From a virus, in the IMG/VR virus record IMGVR_UViG_3300035698_002828, positions 1 through 23,493 of that record: a stretch of DNA of 23,493 nucleotides, one strand, 5' to 3'. The notes beneath the pieces are model-generated. The model did no database searches. It was not told the DNA's origin and saw nothing but the letters and a program-made list of their open reading frames with translations. Positions 5,330 to 14,740 of the stretch are shown piece after piece. Made by a program: the position numbers and the translations under genes. The first letter of the stretch is position 1. Each line of letters opens with the position of its first letter.

Positions 5330-8300
5330 ATGGCTAATCAGATTGAAATAAAAAAACCGAAATTGCCTCCTATAACTGATACCACATTAAACCAAGACGA
5401 ATTGAGCGAACAACTGGCTATTCTTGCAGGTGTTCCGGGTACTCAACCTAAAATTGAACAGCCTGTTATCGAAGAACCTATCATAGAAGAACCAATTGAA
5501 ACTCAAGAGATTAAGACGGCAGATTTAATGTATCAGAACTCACAGCTAGCCAAAACTGCGTCTAATTTTGCAATAGCAAGGGGCGTTTCCCCTTCGGCTG
5601 ATTGGCTCTGGAAACTAGGGGGTGATGTCGATTTAGTTCAACTGTCAAGCGGTTATATATGGAATAACGGCGGCTCTGATTCTTTTGATGATGATATATT
5701 CACTTCCCCTGAAGGTATGGATTATTCTTATAATGAGTTTTCACAGATAGCAAGTGAAAGCATAGACCCTTTATTGCTGGAAGATTATGCAGGGATTACA
5801 GGGGAAGGTACAACTGAAGAACAACGTGCTGCTAACATCATAACTGGGATTGACTATCTATTTCCAGAAGATGATGCTTATGATACGGCTGATTATTATT
5901 TCGGCTCAGAAGATGAGGAAGAATATAATACTCGTATGGCTGAATTTTTCACTAAAGTACAAGAGGCTGGCAGAACTACTGAAACTATCAATATGCTTAA
6001 AGGAATGGGATTAACAGACGAAGATATAAATATCGTATTCCCTGTTGTAGCAACTGAGGATATATCAGGGATAACAGGTCAACCATTAACAGATGAACAA
6101 AAAGAATTGGATATTTATCAAGGGATAACAACTCTTTTCCCCGATACTGATTATGAAGAGCTGTATAATTATTACTTCGGCTCATCTGATGAAGATGAAT
6201 ATAATGCACGTACAGATGAGTTTATAAATGTAGTTTATGAATCAGGGAGAACTAACGAAAATGTCTTAATGCTTAAAGCATTGGGATTGACAGACGAAGA
6301 TATAAATACCATATTCCCTGTTGTACCGGAAGAAACAGTTTCTGAAGATTGGTGGCACTCTGTATTATGGAACACTAGAAGTACGGTTACTACTTTCGAA
6401 TCAGGTCTTTTCACAATGTTAAAGGGTTTTATCAATCAAATAGAATTCGTCCCCAGTGAAGATGAAGAGGGGAATATAGTATTAAATGAAGAAGCAGTTG
6501 ACAAAATGCCTTGGTTGACGGATTGGTTAAATGAGAATATAGAACGTAATCAGGAAGAACTTGTACAATGGCAAGAGGAACATCCGGGCTATGCTTCAAC
6601 TAAATATGATGATGCTGATTTAGGAGATGCAGAAACATATACGGATTGGGGCTTTTATGCAAGTCAAATACCTAAAGCCATCCCTACAATTGCAACCTTA
6701 TTGGCTGCTGTTATTACATTAGCTGTAACTAAAAATCCTGCGGCAGCTAAGACCGTTGCTTTTGCATTATTTGAGCCACTTAATGTACAAGGTGTTTATG
6801 AGGACTTAATGGCAACAGGCAATATTGATGATGAAGAGGCGACACAGTTATCTAATATGGTTGGAACAGCTATAAGTGCTTTAGATATAACTTCAGTGGG
6901 TATAACGTGTAAAGTTCTATTAGCCCCAGCGATGAAGCTGTTAAAAGGCACAATAATTAAAGAAGTAACTAAACATATAATAAAGAATCGCACAAAGAAA
7001 CAGCTAGTAATTGGGGCTGGTAAAGCCTTTACTGCTGTTGAATTATCAGAACTTGTAACTGAAAATCTACAGAATATTATTCAGAACGCAACTGTAAAAG
7101 CATTTGACGAGAATAGAGAATTACTCGAAGGGTGGGGAGAGACTACAATCCAAGTTGCTATAACTATGCTCCCATTTGGCTTCTTAGGTGGTGGTGCGTA
7201 TTATACTCAAATGAAAGCTAAGCTTCCAACTGATATTCAAGCTAATATAGATACAACTGCAAGCAAACTTGTTGAAGCTGGTTTTGAAGAAGAACACGCT
7301 GAATCAATCGCTGTTACCAGAGAATTAGAGAAGAACGAAGATGTTTTTAAAACAGCTATCGAACAAACGCAAGAAGAAGTTGATAATGGTACGATAGAAA
7401 AAGTTGAGGAAGGCGTTTCTGTTCCATTTATGATTACAAAAAAGATGACTTCTGACTTATTGGCTAAAGGCTATTCACAAAGAGATATAGACTCAATGAC
7501 GGCTAAAGAGGCTAATGCTAATTTACAGGTCGAAGAAATAACTAAAGAACAAGTTCCCATAACAGGGGAGGAGATAGCAAAAGAGTTAGGGGTTAAGTAT
7601 GATGGGGTACAAGAGGGTTTCGGTGATATTCCAAACCAAATGCAATTTACTGACCCTGTAACAAAATCAACAACTTACGGTAATACATTAGAAGAAGCAC
7701 GAACTAAAATTAATGAAATGAGAACAGAGTTTGGTGTTGAGCTATTGCCAGAAGTAAAGGTTACTAAAAAAACTACAATGGCTGGTGTAGAAAAGACTAT
7801 ATCAAAATTACCACAAGAATTAAAATCGCTTGTGAGTAGTGCAAGTAATTTAAGCAAAGCAGAGTTTATTGAACAATACCAAGCAGGTCTTAATGAACAG
7901 AATTTAACACGCAGAGAAACTGCACAAAAAATAGACTCTTATATTAAGAAAACATTAAAAACAACTCCCGAACAATTCTATGATAATTATGTTTCTAAAG
8001 AACAACCAACAACCAAAGCAATCCCCCAATCCATAGACAAAATGGAATCTCGTATAAGTGAAATGACAAAAGAAGAATATAGCGATTACGTTGATTCTCC
8101 AGAAGGTAAAAGCGAATGGGATAAAGTAAGAACTTGGAATAATGAACAATCTAAACTAGGGCGTATTGATAAAACTGGACAAAAAGCTGTAGATGTTTAT
8201 TATGATGAAGTTGTCTCTCAAATAGAACAACCAACAGAGCAAAAAGGTAAAGAAGCTGGTTTTGGACCGGGTTCTCCCAAGTGGAATGAACTTGGTGATG

Positions 8301-11002
8301 TAATGGCTATGATACCTACTGGTAATCTTAATGCAGACCAGATAGACGGTATATGTAATACATTTGGTGAATTGATAGCAAGTAAAGAGGGCGAAGCTAG
8401 AATGGCTTTGACTACTAAACTTCGCAAGGCTGAACGTGCAAAGAGGGCTGCCAATTATAGCGTTAGAATACAAGAACTTATTATTGAAGGATATGACGCA
8501 GAAACAGCAGAGGGTATGGCACGAAAAGAAATTATGTCAGGAGAACTTCCACGAGTAGATAACGAAGTATTAAAAGAAATCACAGGAGACCTTAGAAAAG
8601 CATTACACGCTAAAGTCTATAATACTTTAAGAAATGACCCATACGAATTAATGTCCACTACGGAAGCTCTTATTCACGCCTTAGACGGCAAACCAATTCC
8701 TAGAGAACCCGGCACAAAGGGTGGTTCTGCTTATTCAAGACTTATGCGTGTCTTTAGCGATATGCCAGAGATTATGGATGTACTTGAAGAAGAGAAACCG
8801 ATTGAAGATATAATCGAAGGTGTATTTAGAGAGTATGGAGACCCAATAGATTTAGACCAAGAGATGCTTGATAGACTTCGTGACTTACCTGATATTGGCA
8901 GACAACTGGCACTATTTGAAGGACCGACTAAGCAAGAGGTCAAGATAGCCGTTGAGGGCACTTACAAGATAGCTAAGCAGAGATTAGATGCTCACTTGAA
9001 AGCTGGAACTATAACGCAAGGTGAATACGATGTCCAGTTAGCTTACGCAGACGAAATGGCACACGGTGTTGGTAGAGTCAATTCCTATGAACCTGCTATC
9101 AATACTGAGATAAATAAGAAGTCTGTATTTTCCAAGAAAGAACAGATATTACTTGTTAGAGTTATGAAGGCTACAGGCAAAGATATAATATTCATAGGCA
9201 ATCTTTTAAGGGCTTTAAAGGCTTCATTCGATATGTCATTTGGCAGACAGATGGCACCACTAATTATTTCACATCCTAACATTTTCAAGATGGCATTTAT
9301 TAAAAACTGGAACGCATTTTTTAGTGAAGCGACAGCAGATGCGGAATGGCAACTGCTAAAGAGAAGAACCGGATTCGCATTACACCAACAATACCAAGGT
9401 GATGTATTTAGAATGAGGGAGTTTAAAAAAGGAACTGCCGCCTATCTAAAGACAGAAGAATATGGATTTTTTGATAAAGAAGGTGCGTATGAAAAATTAG
9501 CTCTTAAAGCGTTTCCATGGATTGACTGGTCTCAAAGGGCATTTGAAACAGGAATTAACTCAATGATATGCGACTTAATAGAAAGTTTCTATGGTACGCA
9601 ATTAAGAATACAAGAACAATATGCAAATGGTGAGAGAACACTCAAAGAGGGTGAGGCATTTGACATCCACAAGAATATGCAACAGTACATGGAACACATT
9701 GCCAATGCTTCAGGTAGGGCACAAATAGGAGGTAAACTTGGTGCTATCGCTCCTTTTGCAAATGCTATGTTCTTCTCACTTAGATTGAACATAGGCAGAT
9801 TGGTTTCTGTAAAGTCAATGTTCTCTGGTAATAAATATGTTATGAAGGAGGCTTGGAAAGATTTTGGTTCTTTTGTTGGTGTGATTAGTTCAATAATGTT
9901 ATTAGGTGCTATTGTAGGATTATGGGAAATAGAGGAAGACCCACGTAGTACCAACTTTATGAAGATACGAGTAGGGAATATACGAATTGACCCATGGGGC
10001 GGTTATCAACAATTTGTAGTGTTCTTTGCTAGGGTTATAACGAAAACTGGCTTAGTTTCAACTTCCGAGATGGAATATGATGTTAAATGGATAACAGCAA
10101 TAACCACATTTTTAAAGAGCAAGGCATCTCCATTAGCATCTACTTTAATGGAATTTGAATCTGGTAAAGACTATTTCGGGGATGAGATAGATTTAACCGA
10201 TGCAAGCGCATGGGTTGAGAGATTTGTTCCTTTTGCACTTTTGGATATATACGAAGCATTCCAAGAACAAGGATTTAAGGGTGCTATTATTTCGCTTCCT
10301 GCTTTGCTTGGAGTTAATATACAAGCCTATTCAGGTGATTGGACAGAAAACTTTCCTAAATTAGGCACACCTAAATTCCCTGATAATGAAGCGTATGGAG
10401 TAGATGAACCAATTTATGATACTGGGGATTTATATTCTGATACAGCTTCTCAATTCAAAGGTGTTGACCCTGCAACGATTACTGAGAGCAAGGGTTTCCC
10501 AAGTTATGTAACATCTATTGTTGAAGCAAGACAAGTTATAGATAGTCTAAGCGAAATGGAAAATGACGACAGGAAAGAGTGGTTAAGAGAGAACACGGAG
10601 GCTAACGCTTTACTTGCCGTTTGGAGCAAGTCAGATTTGTATTCAATGGAAGCCTATAATAAAGCCGTTAAAATAGCTAATGATTTAGATATTCCACAAG
10701 ATTCAATAGACTGGGAATTACCAACCAAAGAGTCATTTAGGAATTGGTTTAACTACCTAGATGATATGAGTGTTTACGATAAGGATAGAGATAGTTCAAA
10801 AGCTTCATTACACAATACATTCAATAGTTTGCGTAATGTGACTGAGGACAATCTTAAATACTTCTACTGGGATATGGAATACTCATTATTGAGAGATGAC
10901 GATGGTAGTGCTGACACATCTGCACGAAAGGCTTACAGAAGAACACACAAGAGTTATGATAAATACGGAATTAGTGAGGAGTGGTTTAAAGAAATGACTT
11001 AA
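5330..11002 (+). CDS. giant polyvalent virion protein, LPD38-like
   Basis: The 1890-residue product fills a quarter of the window. Order: a Pro/Glu-rich N-terminus (EEPIIEEPIE near 45); two 92-residue tandem repeats (about 155-246 and 247-338); hydrophobic segments near 451-480 and 609-625; a YDG...FTDP...NEMRTEFG segment around 750-805; a helical region with STTEALIHALDGKPIPREP near 1107-1125; and a C-terminal domain from about 1290. The last carries ISHPNIFK and DPRSTNFMKIRVGN...IDPWGGYQQF near 1537-1562, which I recognise from phage proteins labelled large polyvalent protein-associated domain 38. A further hydrophobic stretch (about 1514-1533) precedes that motif. Such proteins are thought to be packaged and possibly ejected with the DNA; no catalytic triad is evident. 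Position between portal and scaffold fits an internal virion protein. Confidence 0.75.
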   Translation: MANQIEIKKPKLPPITDTTLNQDELSEQLAILAGVPGTQPKIEQPVIEEPIIEEPIETQEIKTADLMYQNSQLAKTASNFAIARGVSPSADWLWKLGGDVDLVQLSSGYIWNNGGSDSFDDDIFTSPEGMDYSYNEFSQIASESIDPLLLEDYAGITGEGTTEEQRAANIITGIDYLFPEDDAYDTADYYFGSEDEEEYNTRMAEFFTKVQEAGRTTETINMLKGMGLTDEDINIVFPVVATEDISGITGQPLTDEQKELDIYQGITTLFPDTDYEELYNYYFGSSDEDEYNARTDEFINVVYESGRTNENVLMLKALGLTDEDINTIFPVVPEETVSEDWWHSVLWNTRSTVTTFESGLFTMLKGFINQIEFVPSEDEEGNIVLNEEAVDKMPWLTDWLNENIERNQEELVQWQEEHPGYASTKYDDADLGDAETYTDWGFYASQIPKAIPTIATLLAAVITLAVTKNPAAAKTVAFALFEPLNVQGVYEDLMATGNIDDEEATQLSNMVGTAISALDITSVGITCKVLLAPAMKLLKGTIIKEVTKHIIKNRTKKQLVIGAGKAFTAVELSELVTENLQNIIQNATVKAFDENRELLEGWGETTIQVAITMLPFGFLGGGAYYTQMKAKLPTDIQANIDTTASKLVEAGFEEEHAESIAVTRELEKNEDVFKTAIEQTQEEVDNGTIEKVEEGVSVPFMITKKMTSDLLAKGYSQRDIDSMTAKEANANLQVEEITKEQVPITGEEIAKELGVKYDGVQEGFGDIPNQMQFTDPVTKSTTYGNTLEEARTKINEMRTEFGVELLPEVKVTKKTTMAGVEKTISKLPQELKSLVSSASNLSKAEFIEQYQAGLNEQNLTRRETAQKIDSYIKKTLKTTPEQFYDNYVSKEQPTTKAIPQSIDKMESRISEMTKEEYSDYVDSPEGKSEWDKVRTWNNEQSKLGRIDKTGQKAVDVYYDEVVSQIEQPTEQKGKEAGFGPGSPKWNELGDVMAMIPTGNLNADQIDGICNTFGELIASKEGEARMALTTKLRKAERAKRAANYSVRIQELIIEGYDAETAEGMARKEIMSGELPRVDNEVLKEITGDLRKALHAKVYNTLRNDPYELMSTTEALIHALDGKPIPREPGTKGGSAYSRLMRVFSDMPEIMDVLEEEKPIEDIIEGVFREYGDPIDLDQEMLDRLRDLPDIGRQLALFEGPTKQEVKIAVEGTYKIAKQRLDAHLKAGTITQGEYDVQLAYADEMAHGVGRVNSYEPAINTEINKKSVFSKKEQILLVRVMKATGKDIIFIGNLLRALKASFDMSFGRQMAPLIISHPNIFKMAFIKNWNAFFSEATADAEWQLLKRRTGFALHQQYQGDVFRMREFKKGTAAYLKTEEYGFFDKEGAYEKLALKAFPWIDWSQRAFETGINSMICDLIESFYGTQLRIQEQYANGERTLKEGEAFDIHKNMQQYMEHIANASGRAQIGGKLGAIAPFANAMFFSLRLNIGRLVSVKSMFSGNKYVMKEAWKDFGSFVGVISSIMLLGAIVGLWEIEEDPRSTNFMKIRVGNIRIDPWGGYQQFVVFFARVITKTGLVSTSEMEYDVKWITAITTFLKSKASPLASTLMEFESGKDYFGDEIDLTDASAWVERFVPFALLDIYEAFQEQGFKGAIISLPALLGVNIQAYSGDWTENFPKLGTPKFPDNEAYGVDEPIYDTGDLYSDTASQFKGVDPATITESKGFPSYVTSIVEARQVIDSLSEMENDDRKEWLRENTEANALLAVWSKSDLYSMEAYNKAVKIANDLDIPQDSIDWELPTKESFRNWFNYLDDMSVYDKDRDSSKASLHNTFNSLRNVTEDNLKYFYWDMEYSLLRDDDGSADTSARKAYRRTHKSYDKYGISEEWFKEMT
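5792..6343 (+). repeat. 276-bp tandem repeat inside the giant gene (two copies)
   Basis: Copies of 92 codons at 5792-6067 and 6068-6343. Both encode GIT-G at the start, a Y-Y-FGS acidic stretch in the middle, and a LTDEDIN-FPVV end. They have diverged at DNA level but key residues remain, so this is an old internal duplication, not an assembly artefact. Confidence 0.88.
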
Positions 11003-11053
11003 CAGTTTAATAAGATTTCTTGAATAAAAAATATTATAGGAGAAAAAAACATT

Positions 11054-11740
11054 ATGGACGGAACTGAGAATAAGCAAAACACCGAGACGACTGAAAACTT
11101 GTCTACGGCTCCTGCGGAATCACAGGAAACTTCAAAAACAACATCCCCAACTTTTACAGAAGAACAGGTTATCGCACGAGAGCGAAAAGCAATCTCTGAC
11201 TACGCATCAAGGACAGGCAGAACGGATGAATCCCTAACAAAAAGGGAGAAAGCAGTATTAGAATCAGAGGCTCGCAGACAAAGTGAGCAAGACGAAAAAG
11301 AGTTAGCCTTTCTAACGGATGTTACAAAAGACAAGCCGGAAGAAAAGGATACGTTGCTTGACTTTAAAAGGAAGTTAGGTGATAAACAAAGAGCTTTTAA
11401 TGCTGAAAAAACCCAAAACCAGCCTTTGATAGACGCACTTAAAGAACTTGGTATTACAGATCCCGAAGAACTTAAAAAGACAATCACTGCTTCACGAACA
11501 ACGAGCTTTGAAATGTCTATAGCGGAAGCAGCTACAAGTAATAACGTAGATGCTGCTATTCTTAAAGACCAAGTAACCGCTCTCGGATTAAAAGATAAAA
11601 CAGCTATCGAAAGGCTTGCTAGTGCATTGCCTAAGAAAACTGTTATTACCGAACCTGATTCTGGTAAGACTACAGGGGGACACATTGGTTTAACTGGCAA
11701 TATACTGGAACGTACCAGCCAGATTTACAGTAAAAAATAG
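11054..11740 (+). CDS. scaffold-like protein preceding the capsid gene
   Basis: The 228-residue product lies directly upstream of the major capsid gene, the usual place for a scaffolding protein, which fills the prohead during assembly and then leaves. It is highly charged, poor in aromatic residues, opens with a disordered Ser/Thr/Glu-rich tail, then forms helices with heptad-like spacing (about 40-125, ESEARRQSEQDEKELAFL), and ends in a basic SKK. These are scaffold traits. No protease motif is seen. AGGAG lies 11 bases before the ATG, a slightly long spacing. The family is not recognised by sequence, so the call is by composition and position. Confidence 0.65.
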   Translation: MDGTENKQNTETTENLSTAPAESQETSKTTSPTFTEEQVIARERKAISDYASRTGRTDESLTKREKAVLESEARRQSEQDEKELAFLTDVTKDKPEEKDTLLDFKRKLGDKQRAFNAEKTQNQPLIDALKELGITDPEELKKTITASRTTSFEMSIAEAATSNNVDAAILKDQVTALGLKDKTAIERLASALPKKTVITEPDSGKTTGGHIGLTGNILERTSQIYSKK

Positions 11741-11751
11741 GAGGAACAATT

Positions 11752-12729
11752 ATGGCTTGGACTTTAGCTGAGTTTTCTAAGATAGAGAAAGATACCCTTC
11801 GAGGAACCGTTATAGATACGCTCTTGGAGGAATCACCCATTTTGCAAATGATTCCGTGGGAAACCATCGGACAACTTGCTACCACAATCGTAAGAATGCA
11901 AGACCTCCCCAGTGTAGGCTTCAGGAAAATAAATGAAGGCTATGCTGCCGGAACTGGCAAATTCGAGCAGAAGATAGAAACCATCTCACTTATGGGATGC
12001 TATCTGGACTGCGACAAAGCAATCGCATGGGCGAAGAACTCAATAGCGGATGCAAGGGCAATCGCTCAGGTTATGGCTCTCAAGGCTATGGCTTATAAAT
12101 TCAATGACAAATTCATCAATGGAAATCCGACAAGCGCCCCAGAAGAGTTTATGGGTCTGTCAAAAAGGATAGATGCAATTAACGCTGAGGGCTACACAGA
12201 CCAGTATATAGACTGTGATGGAACTTCAGGTGATGGCATCTTACTTTCTGATGCTGAGGCTCTGAACTTCTTAACCAAACTCGACCAACTTGTATATTCC
12301 ATTAAGGGACATCAGCCAAACGCTTTGCTAATGAACAAAAAGATGCTTTTGGCTCTCAGAGCAGTTTTGAAGAAAGAGAAATTACTGGACTATGGCAGAG
12401 ATATGTTTGACCGCAGGGTTGATATGTATGCAGGTTGTCAGCTTATAGACATTGGTGTAAAAGCAGACCAAACAACTGAAATCATAACTTCAACTGAAAC
12501 GCTTGAAGCTGCTGGTGCGGCAGAAAGCACTTCTATCTATGCCGTTAAATTCGGTATAGGCGATATGTTATGGGGTATTCAGGAATATCCTATGGACGTT
12601 GAGGACAAGGGTTTACTGGAAGCTTCTCCTGTTTACAGGACAGAAGTTGACTGGCCTTTGGGCTTGGCGAATGCAGACCCACGTGCTTTAGGTAGGTTAT
12701 ATGGAATTATACCGAATAGCTCCACTTAA
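11752..12729 (+). CDS. major capsid protein (HK97-fold type)
   Basis: The shell-forming protein. The 325-residue product has the look of a phage major capsid protein: an early SPILQMIPWE at about 28-37, a PSVGFRKINEGY segment near 53-64, a middle containing a MNKKMLLALRAVLKK helix (about 195-210), and a C-terminal beta-rich region with IQEYPMDVEDKGLLEASPVYRTE near 280-302. The arrangement and size match proteins of the HK97 fold that need no long N-terminal delta domain because a separate scaffold gene is present. It has a strong AGGAGG site. Base composition here is less AT-rich than in neighbours, consistent with high expression. Confidence 0.88.
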   Translation: MAWTLAEFSKIEKDTLRGTVIDTLLEESPILQMIPWETIGQLATTIVRMQDLPSVGFRKINEGYAAGTGKFEQKIETISLMGCYLDCDKAIAWAKNSIADARAIAQVMALKAMAYKFNDKFINGNPTSAPEEFMGLSKRIDAINAEGYTDQYIDCDGTSGDGILLSDAEALNFLTKLDQLVYSIKGHQPNALLMNKKMLLALRAVLKKEKLLDYGRDMFDRRVDMYAGCQLIDIGVKADQTTEIITSTETLEAAGAAESTSIYAVKFGIGDMLWGIQEYPMDVEDKGLLEASPVYRTEVDWPLGLANADPRALGRLYGIIPNSST

Positions 12730-12774
12730 TCTTAATAAGTTTAAGCGCACGATAAAAATAACAGGGAGGAAAAT

Positions 12775-13443
12775 ATGGCTTTTGATGCTTCAGGAATTTT
12801 AAAAGGACTTTATAGTGGCTCGTTGGTGGAGGTTGACGCTGCGGATGCGGTTGCAACTTCACTGACAGTTAACTCCAATGGTAACGGAGTAATAGATATA
12901 CACAAAACAGGTGTAAAGGGTTTAACAGCTACCCAAGTATGGACTGCTATCTCTTCAACAGCACCTTATGGAGATGAATGTGCTACAAGCATTCAGGCTT
13001 CAGACGAACTCGATAGGAATTGGGAAACAGTAGCATCGTTCCCGAAAGTTTACCCTTATCTTTATAGGCTCAAGGATTGCGTAGCTACCGTAGCTTTCGT
13101 AGCTGCGGATGTTACCACACCAAGAGTTCTTACTGCAACTTCGGATGGAGCTACTGGGCAGATACGTTCTGTTGACCAGGCTCTGTGGACTGTTGGTGGC
13201 GTAGGCGACATCGTAGTTCAGATGATGGATTCAGGGGATGTCTATGGCACTGCTGGAGATACTCTGACCGCCACTTCAGGCACTGGTACAGCTACTCAGG
13301 GTGCTGCCGGTGTTGTGGATGTACCACAGCAAGTTCCAGGCACTCAGGTTGTCAGATTCTCAACCGACAAGCGTTATGTACGTTGCTCTTGTACGGCAGA
13401 TGATGGCATAGGGACTGCTTGGATTCTCTTAAACAACGCTTAA
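12775..13443 (+). CDS. probable capsid cement/decoration protein
   Basis: A 222-residue beta-rich product rich in Ala, Thr, Val and Gly, without membrane or catalytic motifs. It opens with MAFDASGILKGLYSG, has a YLYRLKDCVATVAF beta strand pair near 97-110, a Gly/Thr-rich loop region around 140-185 (GDTLTATSGTGTATQG), and ends in a strand pair RYVRCSCTADDGIGTAW. In phages a gene directly after the major capsid gene with this make-up often encodes an outer cement protein, as with Bbp16 of Bordetella phage BPP-1. GGGAGG lies just before the ATG. The call rests mainly on position. Confidence 0.5.
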   Translation: MAFDASGILKGLYSGSLVEVDAADAVATSLTVNSNGNGVIDIHKTGVKGLTATQVWTAISSTAPYGDECATSIQASDELDRNWETVASFPKVYPYLYRLKDCVATVAFVAADVTTPRVLTATSDGATGQIRSVDQALWTVGGVGDIVVQMMDSGDVYGTAGDTLTATSGTGTATQGAAGVVDVPQQVPGTQVVRFSTDKRYVRCSCTADDGIGTAWILLNNA

Positions 13444-13449
13444 ATTATC

Positions 13450-13471
13450 GGGGGAGGGGAAACTCTCCCCC
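13450..13471 (+). terminator. GC hairpin between cement and fibre-like genes, without T-run
   Basis: GGGGGAG (13450-13456) pairs with CTCCCCC (13465-13471) around an 8-base loop, and AAAGGAGG, the next ribosome-binding site, follows at once. The absence of a T-run argues against strong termination. It may protect the highly expressed capsid mRNA from 3' decay or lower read-through into the next gene. Confidence 0.5.
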
Positions 13472-13483
13472 AAAGGAGGATAT

Positions 13484-14086
13484 ATGATTATAGATATTAA
13501 GTTTGAGGCTGGTTATGTAACAGTAACACCTCAATTCGGTGCACCGTATAAGATGGCAATCTCAGAGATATTAAATAACTCTGTTGGCAGTACAGCTTAT
13601 GTTGACGGAAGTATTCAAGCTGCACATCTAGCTGCTGATTCTGTTGATAGTCCATCTATTGTTGATGGGAGTGTAGATACAGTACATTTAGCAGTACCTA
13701 AAGTAGTCGCATTGGCAAGTCAAGCTCTTGCATTTGGGGATTTCACAGACGAAACAGGCACCGCGTTGGGTAATATTGACTTTACATCGGGGACTATTCC
13801 AGCAGGAGCTATTGTTCTTGGTTGGAAAGCAGTTGTTTCCACAGGATTTGCAGGAGATGCTTCAGCAATTATTCAAGTAGGTATAGCAGCCGACTTGGAC
13901 AGGTTTAGTTCAGTAGTAGACCAATCAGTTTTTGCCGCAGCTACAGTTGGCTCAGGCGTTCCCATAGACGGACAAGATGGAATGGGAGCAGCACAGACAC
14001 CGAGAGTTACAGTTACAGCAGGCACAGATTGGGGCAGTGTTACGGCAGGGGCAATGATAGTAACAATTTATTATATAGGAACGTAG
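13484..14086 (+). CDS. fibre-like virion protein (possible head fibre)
   Basis: The 200-residue product has a short N-terminal domain (1-30), then two DGS repeat stretches (VDGSIQAAHLAADSV and VDGSVDTVHLAVP, about 41-73) of the type seen in trimeric fibre shafts, then a beta-rich C-terminal domain with GTALGNIDFTSGTIP near 105-120 and a strongly hydrophobic final strand. No charge-rich helices. A strong AGGAGG lies 4 bases before the ATG. Its place next to the capsid genes suggests a capsid surface fibre, but a tail attachment role is possible. Confidence 0.5.
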   Translation: MIIDIKFEAGYVTVTPQFGAPYKMAISEILNNSVGSTAYVDGSIQAAHLAADSVDSPSIVDGSVDTVHLAVPKVVALASQALAFGDFTDETGTALGNIDFTSGTIPAGAIVLGWKAVVSTGFAGDASAIIQVGIAADLDRFSSVVDQSVFAAATVGSGVPIDGQDGMGAAQTPRVTVTAGTDWGSVTAGAMIVTIYYIGT

Positions 14087-14096
14087 GAGAAATTAA

Positions 14097-14189
14097 ATGA
14101 CAGATTTTGGAAGAGATGAAGACACAGGGTTTCCCAATAGCGATAAAGTTTTTGGTGATATAAAACTAAACTCCCGTGCCTTGAGGTAG
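14097..14189 (+). CDS. micro-protein, 30 residues
   Basis: ATG at 14097 with AGGAG 8 bases upstream, 30 residues ending in TAG at 14187. Sequence: hydrophilic, with MTDFGRDEDTG at the start and a basic end. It sits 10 bases after one gene and 7 before the next. The good ribosome-binding site and fit into the gene string argue for real translation; function unknown. Confidence 0.55.
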   Translation: MTDFGRDEDTGFPNSDKVFGDIKLNSRALR

Positions 14190-14196
14190 CGTAATT

Positions 14197-14403
14197 ATGA
14201 AAGATAAAAGAAGCCCGGAATTAAAGAAAGAAATAGCGGATATATCCGCTGTAACTAAAGAAATACCAGAGGCAAAAGACTTTGGGACAAGACTAATTTC
14301 TACTCTGAAATCGGAAACTGAGGGTAGAGGTAAACCGTCAGAAGAAAAACTTAATAAACTCAGGAAGGGTTGGGCTGCTATGGTAGCCTCATTCAGGGAA
14401 TAA
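14197..14403 (+). CDS. hypothetical small charged helical protein
   Basis: A 68-residue product rich in Lys and Glu, likely a single long helix followed by a turn and a second helix (KLNKLRKGWAAMVASF). GAGG about 10 bases upstream is the best ribosome-binding site. No domain recognised. It is packed in the small-gene cluster between fibre-like and adhesin genes. Confidence 0.65.
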   Translation: MKDKRSPELKKEIADISAVTKEIPEAKDFGTRLISTLKSETEGRGKPSEEKLNKLRKGWAAMVASFRE

Positions 14404-14404
14404 A

Positions 14405-14740
14405 ATGGACAGTTTTACAAAATCAAAAGGCAGGGCAAGACGGATAACTACTGTCACAGGAAGCCACTGTAATGGTAAGGGTGAACTAATAGCTAAAACG
14501 TTCAGTGTACAGCCCCCAGACCCGCCACAGGGCGTTAGCCCGAGGTGTATGTGGAAGTTCTTCCGAGATACTTTGTTCTGTGCTTTACTATCAAGTTATC
14601 ACACTCGGAGAGTTACTTATGCAGAAGCCAACAGACACAAAAAGATATTAGAAAGGTACAGGACTGGTGAGCCTTCACCAGACACCATCTATAAAACATT
14701 AAGGGAGAATATATTACTAATTTTTAGGAGGACAATTTAA
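14405..14740 (+). CDS. hypothetical basic protein
   Basis: The 111-residue product begins 1 base after the previous stop and ends with its stop codon TAA sharing its last base with the next ATG. The ribosome-binding site is weak, so coupling to the upstream gene is likely. It is Arg/Lys-rich, with SKGRARR near 7-13 and a helical second half (YAEANRHKKILERYR near 76-90). Single cysteines are scattered and no zinc motif forms. Position hints at a small head-completion or assembly protein, but this is not shown by sequence. Confidence 0.6.
   Translation: MDSFTKSKGRARRITTVTGSHCNGKGELIAKTFSVQPPDPPQGVSPRCMWKFFRDTLFCALLSSYHTRRVTYAEANRHKKILERYRTGEPSPDTIYKTLRENILLIFRRTI

Noticed and set aside
11003-11053. 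Possible promoter in the gap before the scaffold gene (TATTAT near 11030)
   Set aside because: No -35 element with acceptable spacing; AT-rich gaps give such matches easily.
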